From contig JAFXEJ010000125.1 in assembly GCA_017513795.1 (NCBI GenBank), forward strand, positions 1 through 52,263: 52,263 bases of DNA. Direction: 5' to 3'. The translations under genes were made by a program, and so were the position numbers. This document shows, one piece after another, positions 41,645 through 51,641 of this stretch. The notes below the pieces were generated by a model. The model worked only from the letters and a program-made list of their open reading frames with translations, made no database searches and had not been told where the DNA came from. This DNA comes from Ruminococcus sp. GTDB lineage: Bacteria; Bacillota; Clostridia; Oscillospirales; Ruminococcaceae. Numbering within the stretch: the stretch's first letter is position 1; the number at the start of each line of letters is the position of its first letter.

Positions 41645-42442
41645 ATGGGCCAGAAAGTTAATCCGCACGGACTTCGTGTCGGCGTTATTAAGGATTGGGA
41701 TTCACGCTGGTATGCCAACAAGGCAGATTTCGGCGACACTCTTGTTGAGGACTACAATGTTCGTAACTTCATTAAGAAGAGCTTGTATGCAGCAGGTGTT
41801 CCGAGAATCGAAATCGAGCGTTTCGCCGATAAGGTAAGGATCCACATTCACTGCGCTAAGCCCGGTATCGTTATCGGCAGAGGCGGCGCAGAAATAGAAA
41901 AACTCAGAACAAAGCTTGAGGCTATGATGAAGAAACAGGTTTTCATCAACATCCTCGAAGTTAAGCAGCCCGATATGGACTCACAGCTCGTAGCTGAAAA
42001 GATCGCTCTCGACCTCGAGAACAGAGTATCCTTCAGAAGAGCAATGAAGCAGTCAATCGGCAGAACAATGCGTCTTGGCGCAAAGGGAATCAAGGTTAAG
42101 GTTTCAGGCAGACTTGCCGGTGCCGAGATCGCAAGAAGCGAAAGCTACCACGAGGGTACAATTCCGCTTCAGACAATCCGTGCAGACATCGACTACGGCT
42201 TCGCAGAGGCTGATACAACATACGGTAAGCTCGGTGTAAAGGTATGGATCTACAAGGGCGAAGTTCTCAAGGGCGATGCAGCTAAGGCAGCAGCTCAGAG
42301 AGAAAAGTTCGAAAAGAAGAACGACAGACCTAACGACCGCAGACGCCGTGACGACAAGCGTGACGACAGACGTGGCGGAAACAGACGCGGCAACGGCAGA
42401 AACTTCAACCGTGACGCAAAAAGAGAAGGAGGTAACCAGTAA
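41645..42442 (+). CDS. rpsC: 30S ribosomal protein S3
   Basis: S3 binds mRNA at the entry channel with helicase-like activity. The KH domain has [15 protein letters not shown] near 78-92. At 265 residues it is longer than the usual 215-235 because of a C-terminal tail of about 45 residues almost wholly of Arg, Asp, Asn, Gly and Lys. Such tails occur in S3 of several clostridia. The stop overlaps rplP (TAATG). Confidence 0.97.
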   Translation: MGQKVNPHGLRVGVIKDWDSRWYANKADFGDTLVEDYNVRNFIKKSLYAAGVPRIEIERFADKVRIHIHCAKPGIVIGRGGAEIEKLRTKLEAMMKKQVFINILEVKQPDMDSQLVAEKIALDLENRVSFRRAMKQSIGRTMRLGAKGIKVKVSGRLAGAEIARSESYHEGTIPLQTIRADIDYGFAEADTTYGKLGVKVWIYKGEVLKGDAAKAAAQREKFEKKNDRPNDRRRRDDKRDDRRGGNRRGNGRNFNRDAKREGGNQ

Positions 42443-42867
42443 TGCTGCTTCCAAAAAGAGTTAAATACCGCAGAGTCCACAGAGGACGTCTCAAGGGTAA
42501 GGCATACAGAGGCAATAAGGTAACTTACGGTGATTACGGCCTCCAGGCACTCGAGCCTTCATGGATTACTTCCAACCAGATCGAGTCTGCCCGTATCGCT
42601 ATGACACGTTATATCAAGAGAGGCGGTCAGGTATGGATCAAGATTTTCCCTGACAAGCCTATCACAGAAAAGCCCGCTGAAACACGAATGGGTTCAGGTA
42701 AGGGTTCACCCGAATACTGGGTAGCAGTAGTTAAGCCCGGCAGAATTCTCTTCGAAATCAAGGGAGTTGCTGAGGAAACTGCAAGAGAAGCTATGCGTCT
42801 CGCTATGCACAAGCTTCCTATCAAGTGTAAGTTCGTAACTAAGGCAGAGCAGGAGGTTGAGCAGTAA
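42442..42867 (+). CDS. rplP: 50S ribosomal protein L16
   Basis: A 141-residue L16 at the A-site and central protuberance. [40 protein letters not shown] and [18 protein letters not shown] are family blocks. Overlaps both neighbours by one base (TAATG on each side), so S3-L16-L29 form a tightly coupled trio. Confidence 0.97.
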   Translation: MLLPKRVKYRRVHRGRLKGKAYRGNKVTYGDYGLQALEPSWITSNQIESARIAMTRYIKRGGQVWIKIFPDKPITEKPAETRMGSGKGSPEYWVAVVKPGRILFEIKGVAEETAREAMRLAMHKLPIKCKFVTKAEQEVEQ

Positions 42868-43067
42868 TGAAGACATCAGAAATCAGAGAAATGTCAGTTG
42901 ATGAGCTCAACGAGAAGCTCGTAAGCCTGAAAGAAGAGCTTTTCGCTCTCCGCTTTCAGCACGCTATAAATCAGCTTGATAACACAGCCCGTCTCAAGGC
43001 TGTAAAGAAGGATATTGCACGCATCAAGACAACTCTGCGTGAGGCAGAGCTTGCTGCACAGCAGTAA
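42867..43067 (+). CDS. rpmC: 50S ribosomal protein L29
   Basis: A 66-residue two-helix protein beside the tunnel exit next to L23. [20 protein letters not shown] and the family RFQHA-x-x-QLDNT segment are clear. Start overlaps the rplP stop. Confidence 0.96.
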   Translation: MKTSEIREMSVDELNEKLVSLKEELFALRFQHAINQLDNTARLKAVKKDIARIKTTLREAELAAQQ

Positions 43068-43086
43068 GAAAGGGAGGATTTAGCTA

Positions 43087-43347
43087 ATGTCTACTGAGAG
43101 AAACCTTAGAAAAACAAGAGTAGGTAAGGTTGTAAGCGATAAGATGGATAAGACCGTCGTAGTTGCTATCGTTGATAACGTTAAACACCCGCTTTACAAG
43201 AAGATCATCAAGCGTACCGTAAAACTCAAGGCTCATGACGAGAACAACGAGTGCAGAATCGGTGACCGTGTTGAGGTTATGGAAACACGTCCGCTTTCCA
43301 AGGACAAGAGATGGCGTGTTACAACAATCATTGAAAAGGCTAAGTAA
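43087..43347 (+). CDS. rpsQ: 30S ribosomal protein S17
   Basis: An 86-residue OB-fold protein binding 16S rRNA early in assembly. [20 protein letters not shown] and [20 protein letters not shown] match the family. A ribosome binding site GGGAGG precedes ATG. Confidence 0.96.
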   Translation: MSTERNLRKTRVGKVVSDKMDKTVVVAIVDNVKHPLYKKIIKRTVKLKAHDENNECRIGDRVEVMETRPLSKDKRWRVTTIIEKAK

Positions 43348-43386
43348 TTTTGATATAAGCTTAATGCTTGAAAGGAGGAACTCGCT

Positions 43387-43755
43387 GTGATACAGATGCA
43401 GACTTATCTCAAAGTCGCTGATAACACTGGCGCTAAGGAGCTTATGTGTATCAGAGTTCTGGGTGGTACACGCAGAAGATATGCAAATATCGGAGACGTA
43501 GTAGTAGCTTCCGTTAAGAAAGCAACACCCGGAGGCGTTGTAAAGAAGGGCGATGTTGTAAAGGCAGTTATCGTTCGTTCAGCAAAGGGTCTCAGAAGAG
43601 AGGACGGAACATATATCCGTTTCGATGAGAACGCTGCTGTTATTATTAAGGAAGATAAGAACCCCAAGGGTACTCGTATCTTCGGACCGGTTGCTAAGGA
43701 GCTCCGTGAAAAGGAGTATACAAAGATCCTCAGCCTCGCACCGGAAGTTCTTTAA
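43387..43755 (+). CDS. rplN: 50S ribosomal protein L14
   Basis: A 122-residue L14 that contacts 16S helix 14 and the silencing factor RsfS. The start is GTG 43387 after AAAGGAGG, since the protein must begin [17 protein letters not shown]; an internal ATG would remove three residues. The C-terminal block ends in LAPEVL as usual. Confidence 0.96.
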   Translation: MIQMQTYLKVADNTGAKELMCIRVLGGTRRRYANIGDVVVASVKKATPGGVVKKGDVVKAVIVRSAKGLRREDGTYIRFDENAAVIIKEDKNPKGTRIFGPVAKELREKEYTKILSLAPEVL

Positions 43756-43773
43756 TGGAGGTGTCATTCGATT

Positions 43774-44118
43774 ATGAGTAAGGTACACGTAAAAACCGGT
43801 GACACTGTTATCCTTCTCACCGGCAAGTACGAGGATAAATTCACAAGCAAGGGCGACAGAAAGACTGGTAAGGTCGTTGAAGTAAGCCCTAAGGAAGATA
43901 AGGTGATCGTTGAGGGAATCAACATCATCACAAAGCATGTAAAGCCCACAAGAATGGGTCAGCAGGGTGGCATCATCAAGACAGAGGCTCCCGTATATGC
44001 TTCAAAGGTACAGCTTGTCTGCCCTAAGTGCGGCAAGCCCACAAGAGTTGGCCACACATTTGACGACAACGGCAAGAAGCTTCGTGTCTGCAAGAAGTGC
44101 GGCAAGTCTTTTGAATAA
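43774..44118 (+). CDS. rplX: 50S ribosomal protein L24
   Basis: A 114-residue L24 with an N-terminal KOW motif ([17 protein letters not shown]) that nucleates 50S assembly. The C-terminal half has four cysteines, C83, C86, C106 and C109, in two CxxC pairs, which fits a zinc-binding form seen in many Firmicutes. Normal spacing to neighbours. Confidence 0.96.
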   Translation: MSKVHVKTGDTVILLTGKYEDKFTSKGDRKTGKVVEVSPKEDKVIVEGINIITKHVKPTRMGQQGGIIKTEAPVYASKVQLVCPKCGKPTRVGHTFDDNGKKLRVCKKCGKSFE

Positions 44119-44135
44119 TGTAAAGGAGAACGACA

Positions 44136-44675
44136 ATGGCAAGATTAAAGGATTTTTATGTTAGCGACGTTGCTCCTGCAATGATGAAGAAATTCGGATA
44201 CAAAAGCGTAATGCAGATTCCGAAGCTCGAAAAGGTTGTTATCAATGTAGGCGCCGGCGAGGCTAAGGATAACGCAAAGGTTATCGACGCAATCATGACA
44301 GATCTCGCAGCTATCACAGGTCAGAAGCCTGTAGTATGCCGCGCTAAGAAGTCAGTTGCTAACTTCAAGCTCCGTGAAGGTATGCCTATCGGTGTTAAGG
44401 TAACACTCAGAGCTGAAAAGATGTACGAATTCGTTGATAAGCTCTTCAATGTAGCTTTCCCCCGTGTTCGTGACTTCAGAGGCATCAACGCAAACTCCTT
44501 CGATGGTAAGGGCAACTACTCCACAGGTATCAAGGAACAGCTTATCTTCCCTGAGATCGAGTACGACAAGATCGACAAGGTAAGAGGCATGGATATCAAC
44601 TTCATCACAACTGCAAATACTGATGAAGAAGCTAAAGAGCTCCTGACACTTATGGGTGCTCCGTTCATCAAGTAA
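44136..44675 (+). CDS. rplE: 50S ribosomal protein L5
   Basis: A 179-residue 5S rRNA-binding protein of the central protuberance. [35 protein letters not shown] and the C-terminal [14 protein letters not shown] are conserved. It precedes the zinc-type S14 as in other Gram-positives. Confidence 0.97.
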   Translation: MARLKDFYVSDVAPAMMKKFGYKSVMQIPKLEKVVINVGAGEAKDNAKVIDAIMTDLAAITGQKPVVCRAKKSVANFKLREGMPIGVKVTLRAEKMYEFVDKLFNVAFPRVRDFRGINANSFDGKGNYSTGIKEQLIFPEIEYDKIDKVRGMDINFITTANTDEEAKELLTLMGAPFIK

Positions 44676-44691
44676 TCAGGGAGGAATTAAA

Positions 44692-44877
44692 ATGGCTAAG
44701 AAGGCAATGATCAACAAGCAGCAGAGAACTCCCAAGTATTCCACAAGAGCATATAACAGATGTAAGATTTGTGGCAGACCGCACGCATATCTCAGAAAGT
44801 TCGGCATCTGCCGTATCTGCTTCAGAGAGCTTGCTCACGACGGTCAGATTCCGGGTGTTAAGAAGGCAAGCTGGTAA
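44692..44877 (+). CDS. rpsN: 30S ribosomal protein S14, zinc-binding type
   Basis: A 61-residue S14 of the short type Z, with zinc cysteines C24, C27, C40 and C43 (CKIC and CRIC). ATG 44692 follows GGGAGG; the frame upstream (from 44656) overlaps rplE and is not used. The short form supports a Gram-positive origin. Confidence 0.97.
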   Translation: MAKKAMINKQQRTPKYSTRAYNRCKICGRPHAYLRKFGICRICFRELAHDGQIPGVKKASW

Positions 44878-44901
44878 AATACGAAAAGGAGGTCATTCGG
44901 C

Positions 44902-45300
44902 ATGCAAATCACTGATACAATAGCAGATCTTTTAACAAGAATTCGTAATGCGAATACTGCAAAGCACGCCACAGTTGACGTTCCCGCTTCAAGAGTTAAA
45001 AAGGATATTACACAGATCCTTGTTGACGAAGGCTATGTAAAGGGCTTTCAGCTTATTGAGGACGGCAAGCAGGGTGTTATCAGAATTACGCTTAAATACG
45101 GCGACAACAAGTCACCGGTAATCACAGGGCTCAGAAGAGTTTCAAAGCCCGGTCTGCGTATCTATTCAAGCTGCGCAGATATGCCTAAGGTAAGAAAAGG
45201 CCTTGGCATCGCAATCGTTTCAACTTCAAAGGGTATCGTAACAGACAAGAAGGCAAGAGAGCTTAATGTCGGCGGCGAAATCCTCGCATACATCTGGTAA
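44902..45300 (+). CDS. rpsH: 30S ribosomal protein S8
   Basis: A 132-residue S8, a primary 16S-binding protein and in E. coli the repressor of the spc operon. [13 protein letters not shown] at the start and the C-terminal [16 protein letters not shown] are typical. AAAGGAGG precedes the ATG. Confidence 0.97.
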   Translation: MQITDTIADLLTRIRNANTAKHATVDVPASRVKKDITQILVDEGYVKGFQLIEDGKQGVIRITLKYGDNKSPVITGLRRVSKPGLRIYSSCADMPKVRKGLGIAIVSTSKGIVTDKKARELNVGGEILAYIW

Positions 45301-45313
45301 GGAGGACAACATT

Positions 45314-45859
45314 ATGTCAAGAATCGGCAAAATGCCTGTCAGCGTTCCCGCAGGTGTAGAGGTTAAGAACGACAACAACTGCATCACAGTTAAGGGACCT
45401 AAGGGCGAGCTTACAAGACAGTTTTCTACAGAGCTCGGCATCGAGGTTGCTGAAGGTGTAATCACAGTTACAAGACCGAACGATGACAAGAAGTATCGTT
45501 CACTTCACGGTCTTACAAGAACACTTATCGCTAACATGGTTGAAGGTGTTACAAACGGCTACTCCAAGACTCTTGAGATCGAGGGTGTCGGCTACCGTGC
45601 TGCAAAGCAGGGTACAAAGGTAACTCTTTCACTCGGATTTTCACATCCTGTTATTTTTGAGGAAACAGCTCAGATCAAGCTTGACGTTCCTCAGCCTAAC
45701 AGAATCGTTGTAAGCGGTATCGACAAGCAGGCTGTAGGTCAGGTTGCAGCTGAGATACGCGAGAAGCGTCCGCCTGAGCCGTACAAGGGCAAGGGCATCA
45801 GATATGCCGGCGAGTACATCATCCGCAAGGAAGGTAAGGCCGGTAAGGGCAAGAAGTAA
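45314..45859 (+). CDS. rplF: 50S ribosomal protein L6
   Basis: A 181-residue L6 near the sarcin-ricin loop. SRIGKMPVSVPAGVEV starts the protein and the C-terminal PPEPYKGKGIRYAGE block is intact. ATG 45314 sits behind AAGGAGG; the frame continues upstream into rpsH but that part is not L6. Confidence 0.97.
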   Translation: MSRIGKMPVSVPAGVEVKNDNNCITVKGPKGELTRQFSTELGIEVAEGVITVTRPNDDKKYRSLHGLTRTLIANMVEGVTNGYSKTLEIEGVGYRAAKQGTKVTLSLGFSHPVIFEETAQIKLDVPQPNRIVVSGIDKQAVGQVAAEIREKRPPEPYKGKGIRYAGEYIIRKEGKAGKGKK

Positions 45860-45878
45860 TTAAAAGGAGCAAATTGCT

Positions 45879-46238
45879 ATGATTAAAAAGTTTGACAGCA
45901 ATAAGGCAAGATTAAAGAGACATCGCAGAGTTCGTGCTAAGATCTCTGGAACTGCTCAGCGTCCCCGTCTCAATGTGTTCCGCTCAACAAAGCACATTTA
46001 CGCACAGCTTATTGATGACGTAAACGGTGTTACTCTTGCCAGCGCATCCAGCATGGACAAGGGCTTTGACGGAAACGGCGGCAACATTGAAGGCGCACGC
46101 AAGGTTGGCGAGATGATCGCTAAGAACGCTGCTGATAAGGGCATCTCCGAAGTTGTATTCGACAGAGGCGGCTACCTTTATCACGGACGTGTTAAGGAAC
46201 TTGCAGAAGGCGCTCGTGAAAACGGATTAAAGTTCTAA
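45879..46238 (+). CDS. rplR: 50S ribosomal protein L18
   Basis: A 119-residue L18 that carries 5S rRNA with L5. [20 protein letters not shown] and [20 protein letters not shown] are family blocks. AAAGGAG precedes ATG. Slightly shorter loops than in E. coli-type L18 is usual for Firmicutes. Confidence 0.97.
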   Translation: MIKKFDSNKARLKRHRRVRAKISGTAQRPRLNVFRSTKHIYAQLIDDVNGVTLASASSMDKGFDGNGGNIEGARKVGEMIAKNAADKGISEVVFDRGGYLYHGRVKELAEGARENGLKF

Positions 46239-46253
46239 GAGGGAGGTACAACA

Positions 46254-46754
46254 ATGGCTAATATTGAAACACAGGCTCCTGAATTCGTTGAGAAGGTAGT
46301 TGCTATCAACAGAGTTTCCAAGACTGTTAAGGGCGGCCGTATCATGAAGTTTGCTGCACTCGTAGTAGTAGGCGACGGAAACGGCACTGTAGGCTTCGGT
46401 CTCGGTAAGTCCGGAGAAGTTCCGGATGCTATCCGCAAGGGAATTGAGGATGCTAAGAAGAACCTTAAGAAGATTGCTCTCAAGGGAACTACTATCCCTC
46501 ATGAAATCGTAGGCGAATTCGGTGCAGGCAGAGTTCTTATGAAGCCCGCTGCACCCGGTACCGGCGTTATCGCAGGCGGTCCCGTTCGTGCCGTGATTGA
46601 AGTTGCAGGTATCAAGGATATCAGAACAAAGTCACTTCGTTCAAATAACCCCTGCAACGTAGTAAGAGCTACTATCAACGGTCTTACAAGCTGCGTATCC
46701 GCTAAGGAAGTTGCTGCTAAGAGAGGCAAGACTGTTAAGGAAATTTTAGGTTAA
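46254..46754 (+). CDS. rpsE: 30S ribosomal protein S5
   Basis: A 166-residue S5 shaping the mRNA entry site and decoding fidelity. [20 protein letters not shown] is the double-stranded-RNA-binding start, [19 protein letters not shown] lies in the C-terminal domain. GAGGGAGG precedes ATG. Confidence 0.97.
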   Translation: MANIETQAPEFVEKVVAINRVSKTVKGGRIMKFAALVVVGDGNGTVGFGLGKSGEVPDAIRKGIEDAKKNLKKIALKGTTIPHEIVGEFGAGRVLMKPAAPGTGVIAGGPVRAVIEVAGIKDIRTKSLRSNNPCNVVRATINGLTSCVSAKEVAAKRGKTVKEILG

Positions 46755-46768
46755 GGAGGCAGTAACAC

Positions 46769-46945
46769 ATGGCTAAGAACATCAAGCTCGTAAAGAGCCT
46801 TATCGGAAGAAAAAAAGACCAGATTGCTACTGCTCAGTCACTTGGCCTCAAGAAGGTCGGCGACGTAACAACCCAGCCCGATAATGAGCAGACACAGGGC
46901 AAAATCAATAAGATCTCACACCTTGTTGAGGTTACAGAAGCGTAA
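46769..46945 (+). CDS. rpmD: 50S ribosomal protein L30
   Basis: A 58-residue protein starting [20 protein letters not shown] and ending [25 protein letters not shown] is the family signature. TAAGGAGG lies 8 bases before the ATG. Position between rpsE and rplO is canonical. L30 is absent from some bacteria but present here. Confidence 0.95.
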   Translation: MAKNIKLVKSLIGRKKDQIATAQSLGLKKVGDVTTQPDNEQTQGKINKISHLVEVTEA

Positions 46946-46963
46946 GCAAGGAGGTGCACACTA

Positions 46964-47404
46964 ATGAAAATTCATGAATTAACTCCAGCACCCGATTCAA
47001 ATAAGGCTGTAAAGCGTGTAGGCAGAGGTCACGGTTCGGGTAACGGTAAGACTGCCGGCAAGGGCCACAAGGGTCAGAACGCACGTTCAGGCGGCGGTGT
47101 AAGAATTGGCTTTGAAGGCGGACAGATGCCCCTCACAAGAAGAATTCCTAAGAGAGGCTTCAATAACATCTTCGCTGCAAAGTATGCAATCGTAAATGTT
47201 GCAGATCTCAATGCATTCAAGGATGGCACTGTTGTTGATACAGAGCTTCTTATCGCATCAGGTCTTGTAAAGAAGGCATATGACGGCATCAAGGTGCTCG
47301 GCAACGGAGAGCTTAGTGCTAATCTCACTGTAAAGGCTGCTAAATTCTCACAGAGCGCTATCGAAAAAATCGAAAAGGCTGGCGGGAAAGCAGAGGTGAT
47401 CTAA
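46964..47404 (+). CDS. rplO: 50S ribosomal protein L15
   Basis: A 146-residue late-assembly protein. [20 protein letters not shown], the Gly-rich [19 protein letters not shown] region and [18 protein letters not shown] are diagnostic. The stop is 2 bases before secY, so translation of the two is probably coupled. Confidence 0.97.
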   Translation: MKIHELTPAPDSNKAVKRVGRGHGSGNGKTAGKGHKGQNARSGGGVRIGFEGGQMPLTRRIPKRGFNNIFAAKYAIVNVADLNAFKDGTVVDTELLIASGLVKKAYDGIKVLGNGELSANLTVKAAKFSQSAIEKIEKAGGKAEVI

Positions 47405-47406
47405 TA

Positions 47407-48735
47407 ATGTTTCAAACCCTGAGAAAGGCTTGGGGCGTTCCTGAGATCAGGAAAAAGCTTCTTTATACATTATTCATGATCATCATCTTCAGATTCGGAA
47501 GCTCAGTTACAGTTCCTTTCCTCGACTCTACAGTCGTTTCATCCTGGATGGACAGAAAGGCAACTAACGGAAACTTCCTCGAATATCTGAACATTATTAC
47601 CGGTGGTGCGCTGTCACAGGCAACCATCTTCTCACTCTCAATCACACCGTTCATCAATGCATCAATTATCATGCAGCTCCTGACATATGCACTTCCTCCA
47701 CTGGAAAGACTGCAGAAAGAAGGAGAAGAAGGACGTAAAAAGATTGAAAAAATCACTTCATTCGTTTCAATCGCACTTGCATTTTTAATGGGTTACGCTT
47801 ATTATGTAACTCTTACAAGAATGGAAGATGAAAACGGAAAACATGCTGTTAAGTATCTCGGCAAGAATTTTGACCAGTTCTTCTCAGCAGCAGTAATTAT
47901 CCTCTGCTTCGTAGCAGGTTCTGCACTTGTAGTATGGATGGGTAACAGAATCAGCGACAAGGGTATCGGAAACGGTATCTCAATGCTCCTTTTTGCAGGT
48001 ATTGCCGCAAGATTCCCCGTAGATATCGGCGTACTCGTTGATCTTACAAAGCAGCAGCCTGAAAAATATCTCTTCGTTTCTATCGGATATCTGATCTTTG
48101 TAATTGCTGAGATCGCATTTATCGTATTCATGAACGAAGCAGAAAGACGTATTCCGATCCAGTACGCTAAGCGTGTTGTCGGAAGAAAGCAGTACGGCGG
48201 TCAGAAGACTCACATTCCGATCAAGGTTTGCATGAGCGGCGTTATGCCTATCATCTTCGCTATGTCATTCATGGCACTTCCTCAGACAGTTCAGATGTTT
48301 GCAGGAGAGCCCACAAAGACTTCAGGTTTCTACTATCATTTCTGTAACTTCTTCGACAGAACAAACTGGACATACGCTGTACTTTACTTCATTCTTATTA
48401 TTGCATTCAACTATTTCTATGTTTCACTTCAGTACAATCCTGTTGAAATCGCAAACAACCTTCGTCAGGGCAACGGCGGTATTCCCGGCATCAGACCTGG
48501 CAAGCCCACATCAGATTACATCCAGAGAGTTCTTTCAAAGATTGCTCTCGTTGGTGCGATCTTCCTCGGAATCATCGCTATCATCCCTGTAATCATGGGT
48601 ATCGCAGACGCAAATCTGCAGGCACTTTCAATGGGCGGTACAACAATTCTTATTTCTGTAAGCGTTGCTATTGAAACAACTCGTACACTTGAATCACATC
48701 TTATGATGCGTCATCATAAGGGCTTCTTAAAGTAA
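47407..48735 (+). CDS. secY: Protein translocase subunit SecY
   Basis: The 442-residue channel of the Sec translocon with ten membrane segments. FRFGSSVTVPFLD, GGALSQATIFSLSITPFINA and the cytoplasmic loop YAKRVVGRKQYGGQKTHIPI are typical; the motif LRQGNGGIPGIRPGKPT precedes the last segments. It exports the secreted and membrane proteins encoded elsewhere in the window. AAA-rich start region lies 2 bases after rplO. Confidence 0.97.
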   Translation: MFQTLRKAWGVPEIRKKLLYTLFMIIIFRFGSSVTVPFLDSTVVSSWMDRKATNGNFLEYLNIITGGALSQATIFSLSITPFINASIIMQLLTYALPPLERLQKEGEEGRKKIEKITSFVSIALAFLMGYAYYVTLTRMEDENGKHAVKYLGKNFDQFFSAAVIILCFVAGSALVVWMGNRISDKGIGNGISMLLFAGIAARFPVDIGVLVDLTKQQPEKYLFVSIGYLIFVIAEIAFIVFMNEAERRIPIQYAKRVVGRKQYGGQKTHIPIKVCMSGVMPIIFAMSFMALPQTVQMFAGEPTKTSGFYYHFCNFFDRTNWTYAVLYFILIIAFNYFYVSLQYNPVEIANNLRQGNGGIPGIRPGKPTSDYIQRVLSKIALVGAIFLGIIAIIPVIMGIADANLQALSMGGTTILISVSVAIETTRTLESHLMMRHHKGFLK

Positions 48736-48752
48736 AAAAGGAGGAACGATAT

Positions 48753-49385
48753 ATGAATCTTATCTTTTTAGGCGCTCCCGGCGCAGGTAAGGGAACACAG
48801 GCTGAGGTAGTTTCCGAGGCACTTAACATTCCCCAGATCTCCACAGGCAACATCCTTCGTGAAGCTGCTAAGAACGGTACAGAGTACGGTCTTAAAGCTA
48901 AGGCTGCAATGGATGCAGGCGCTCTTGTATCAGATGAAATCGTTATCGGAATCCTGAAAGAGAGAATTGCTCAGGACGACTGTCAGAACGGATTTATCCT
49001 TGACGGTTTCCCGAGAACAGTTCCTCAGGCAGAAGCACTTGATGCAATGAACATCAGAATCGACAAGGTAATCGAAATCAACGTAGCTGATGAAACAATC
49101 AAGCAGAGAGTTTCAGGCAGACGAGTTTGTCAGGGCTGCGGAGCTTCCTACCATGTTGAATATAAGCCTTCAAAGGTTGAGGGCGTTTGCGATAAGTGCG
49201 GCGACCAGACTGTTATCCGTAAGGACGATCAGCCTGAAGTTGTTCTCGAAAGACTTGCAACTTATCACGAAAAGACAGCTCCTCTCAAGGACTACTACGA
49301 GAAGCAGGGTAAACTTGTTACAGTAGAAGGTCAGGAAGAGGTTGCAGATACTTCAAAGCTTACACTGGCAGCAGTAGGAGCATGA
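48753..49385 (+). CDS. adk: Adenylate kinase
   Basis: Balances AMP, ADP and ATP. The 210-residue enzyme has the P-loop GAPGAGKGTQ (7-16), the AMP-binding STGNILREA (29-37), GFPRTVPQA (85-93) and the long lid with a structural zinc site C126, C129, C146 and C149. The zinc-type lid is usual in Gram-positives. It lies between secY and map as in most Firmicutes. Confidence 0.97.
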   Translation: MNLIFLGAPGAGKGTQAEVVSEALNIPQISTGNILREAAKNGTEYGLKAKAAMDAGALVSDEIVIGILKERIAQDDCQNGFILDGFPRTVPQAEALDAMNIRIDKVIEINVADETIKQRVSGRRVCQGCGASYHVEYKPSKVEGVCDKCGDQTVIRKDDQPEVVLERLATYHEKTAPLKDYYEKQGKLVTVEGQEEVADTSKLTLAAVGA

Positions 49386-49389
49386 GGTA

Positions 49390-50142
49390 ATGAGCATAAC
49401 CATAAAATCAAAGTCCGAGCTTGCCATAATGCGTGAAGCAGGTAGAATTACCTGCGGCGCACTGTGGTATGCGGGCGAAAGATTAAAACCGGGTATGTCC
49501 ACTCTTGAAGTGGATAGGCTGATAGGCGATTTCTTCGCAAAGCACGGCTGCAAGTCCGGTTTCAAAGGCTTATACGGTTTTCCCGCAAATGCTTGTATCT
49601 CAGTTAATGAGGAAGTAATCCACGGAATCCCGAAAGCCAGCCGCAGGCTTAAAGAAGGCGATATAGTAAGCATCGACACAGGAGCTATCTACAAGGGCTT
49701 CAACGGAGACAGCTGCTGGACCTTCCCTGTCGGTAAAATTTCTGATGAAGCTAAGGCATTGCTTGAGGTAACTGAGAAAAGCCTTTACGAAGGTATAGCT
49801 CAGGCTCAGGTGGGCGCAAGAATCGGAGATATTTCTCATGCTGTTGAAGAGTACTGTGCTTCACGAGGCTACGGAATCGTAAGAAATTACTGCGGCCACG
49901 GTATCGGCAGAGAGCTTCACGAATCGCCGGAAGTCCCGAACTGGGGAAAGGCTGGGCATGGTCCCAGACTGGTATCCGGTATGACAATATGCATCGAACC
50001 TATGATTAATCAGAAGGGCGACGATGTAAAGGTTCTCAATGACGGCTGGACTGTGGTTACTAAAAATGGTTCACTGTCAGCTCATTTCGAGCACACAATC
50101 GCAATAACTCCTGACGGTCCCGTCATTCTGACTCAGCCCTGA
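49390..50142 (+). CDS. map: Methionine aminopeptidase type I
   Basis: Removes the initiator methionine from new proteins. A 250-residue type Ia enzyme; the dinuclear metal ligands are in SIDTGAIYKGFNGDSCWTF (two Asp), GHGIGRELHESP (His), CIEPM (Glu) and FEHTI (Glu). AGGAG inside the end of adk lies 9 bases before the ATG. Normal length. Confidence 0.97.
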   Translation: MSITIKSKSELAIMREAGRITCGALWYAGERLKPGMSTLEVDRLIGDFFAKHGCKSGFKGLYGFPANACISVNEEVIHGIPKASRRLKEGDIVSIDTGAIYKGFNGDSCWTFPVGKISDEAKALLEVTEKSLYEGIAQAQVGARIGDISHAVEEYCASRGYGIVRNYCGHGIGRELHESPEVPNWGKAGHGPRLVSGMTICIEPMINQKGDDVKVLNDGWTVVTKNGSLSAHFEHTIAITPDGPVILTQP

Positions 50143-50156
50143 CGGAGGGACGTATT

Positions 50157-50399
50157 GTGAAGCTGAATAAAGGCTCGGTTGTCAGAGCTAACGCCGGAAG
50201 AGATCAGGGAGGTTTCTTCGTGATCGTATCGGCGGAAAACGGATATTGCTTTATCGCAGACGGAAAAAGCAGAAAGCTTTCAAATCCGAAACGCAAGAAT
50301 ATAAAGCATATCAGTCTGACAGGCGGCATGATAGAATTAAACGATATAACTGATAAAAAGCTCAGAAAAATGCTGGCTGAGTTCCGGCAGGCTGAGTAA
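50157..50399 (+). CDS. KOW-domain RNA-binding protein
   Basis: An 80-residue basic protein starting at GTG 50157, 7 bases after [26 protein letters not shown] is a KOW motif like that of eukaryotic L14e/L27e. Such a gene lies between map and infA in many clostridia and bacilli, and the product probably binds RNA on or near the ribosome. Its exact role is not established. Confidence 0.85.
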   Translation: MKLNKGSVVRANAGRDQGGFFVIVSAENGYCFIADGKSRKLSNPKRKNIKHISLTGGMIELNDITDKKLRKMLAEFRQAE

Positions 50400-50413
50400 A
50401 GGAGGTTATCAAG

Positions 50414-50632
50414 GTGTCCAAGGAAGATGTAATCGAGGTTGAGGGCGTTGTAACAGACGCACTGCCTAACGCAATGTTCAAGGTTCAGCTTGAAAACGGT
50501 CACGAGGTACTTTCCCACGTTTCCGGCAAGCTCAGAATGAATTATATCAGAATCGTGCCCGGTGACAAGGTAAAGCTTGAAATGTCACCCTACGACCTTT
50601 CAAAGGGCCGTATCACATGGCGCGTTAAATAA
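50414..50632 (+). CDS. infA: Translation initiation factor IF-1
   Basis: A 72-residue OB-fold protein that binds the 30S A site during initiation. It starts at GTG 50414 behind GGAGG, giving [19 protein letters not shown]; the family end [12 protein letters not shown] is intact. The non-ATG start may temper its level relative to ribosomal proteins. Confidence 0.96.
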   Translation: MSKEDVIEVEGVVTDALPNAMFKVQLENGHEVLSHVSGKLRMNYIRIVPGDKVKLEMSPYDLSKGRITWRVK

Positions 50633-50639
50633 TAATACA

Positions 50640-50656
50640 GGAATGAATAACATTCC
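50640..50656 (+). promoter_or_regulatory. Small hairpin between infA and rpmJ
   Basis: GGAATG-AATAA-CATTCC, 6-bp perfect stem with a 5-base loop and no U-run. Possible mRNA spacer or processing element; could be chance. Confidence 0.35.
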
Positions 50657-50682
50657 GCATCCGCTATAAGGAGGTATTTTCA

Positions 50683-50796
50683 ATGAAAGTCAGACCTTCA
50701 GTAAAACCTATTTGCGAAAAGTGCAAGGTTATCAAAAGAAAGGGCAGAATCATGGTGATCTGCCAGAATCCAAAGCATAAGCAGCGTCAGGGTTAA
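50683..50796 (+). CDS. rpmJ: 50S ribosomal protein L36
   Basis: A 37-residue L36, [20 protein letters not shown] onward, of the zinc-binding type with C11, C14, C27 and H32. AAGGAGG lies upstream of ATG 50683. It starts the alpha-operon part before rpsM, the standard order. Confidence 0.96.
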   Translation: MKVRPSVKPICEKCKVIKRKGRIMVICQNPKHKQRQG

Positions 50797-50832
50797 TCCC
50801 CGAAGCGCATTTAATGGAGGTGCAATTTTAAT

Positions 50833-51201
50833 ATGGCAAGAATAGCCGGTGTTGACCTTCCCAAGAATAAGAGAATCGAAATCGGTCTCACTTATATCTA
50901 CGGAATCGGTCGTCAGACTGCAACAACTATCCTCGCTAACACAGGTGTTGATCCTGACGTAAGAGTAAAGGATCTCGCTGAGGAGGATGTAGCTAAGCTT
51001 CGTGACTATATCGACGCAAATTACAGCGTAGAGGGTGACCTCCGCCGTGAGGTTGCTCTTAACATCAAGAGACTTGTTGAAATAGGCTGCTACAGAGGCG
51101 TTCGTCACAGAAAGGGTCTCCCCGTAAGAGGTCAGAGAACCAAGACAAACGCAAGAACCCGCAAGGGCCCTGTAAAGACTATCGCTAACAAGAAGAAGTA
51201 A
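50833..51201 (+). CDS. rpsM: 30S ribosomal protein S13
   Basis: A 122-residue S13 at the subunit bridge and P-site t[33 protein letters not shown] and the basic tail [14 protein letters not shown] are typical. TGGAGG lies upstream of the ATG. Together with S19 it forms the head pair, which makes the stop codon in rpsS more striking. Confidence 0.97.
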   Translation: MARIAGVDLPKNKRIEIGLTYIYGIGRQTATTILANTGVDPDVRVKDLAEEDVAKLRDYIDANYSVEGDLRREVALNIKRLVEIGCYRGVRHRKGLPVRGQRTKTNARTRKGPVKTIANKKK

Positions 51202-51215
51202 GGAGGTTATGAGCT

Positions 51216-51620
51216 TTGGCACAGCAGAAGGGTAAAAAGGTTACTACTGTCAGAAGACGTAGAGAACGCAAGAACATCGAAAGCGGCGCAGTTCATATTC
51301 AGTCCACTTTCAATAATACAATCGTAACAATCACAGATACAGCCGGCAACGCTATTTCATGGGCAAGTGCAGGCGAGCTGGGCTTCAGAGGTTCAAAGAA
51401 GTCTACTCCTTTCGCAGCACAGACAGCAGCAGAAACAGCTGCTAAGGCTGCTATGGAGCACGGCCTTAAGAACGTTGAAGTTTATGTAAAGGGACCCGGT
51501 GCAGGTCGTGAGGCTGCTATCAGAGCACTTCAGACTGTAGGTCTTGAGGTTAAGATGATCAAGGACGTTACTCCCATTCCTCACAATGGCTGCCGTCCGC
51601 CCAAGAGACGTCGTGTCTGA
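51216..51620 (+). CDS. rpsK: 30S ribosomal protein S11
   Basis: A 134-residue platform protein. It starts at TTG 51216, 9 bases after AGGAGG, since [20 protein letters not shown] must be included and no ATG is near. [15 protein letters not shown] and the C-terminal [15 protein letters not shown] are diagnostic. Confidence 0.96.
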   Translation: MAQQKGKKVTTVRRRRERKNIESGAVHIQSTFNNTIVTITDTAGNAISWASAGELGFRGSKKSTPFAAQTAAETAAKAAMEHGLKNVEVYVKGPGAGREAAIRALQTVGLEVKMIKDVTPIPHNGCRPPKRRRV

Positions 51621-51641
51621 TCAAACAGGAGGTGTTTTAAA

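Noticed and set aside
42104..42454. Minus-strand frame of 116 codons opposite rpsC
   Set aside because: Antisense to highly biased ribosomal codons, which often leave open antisense frames.
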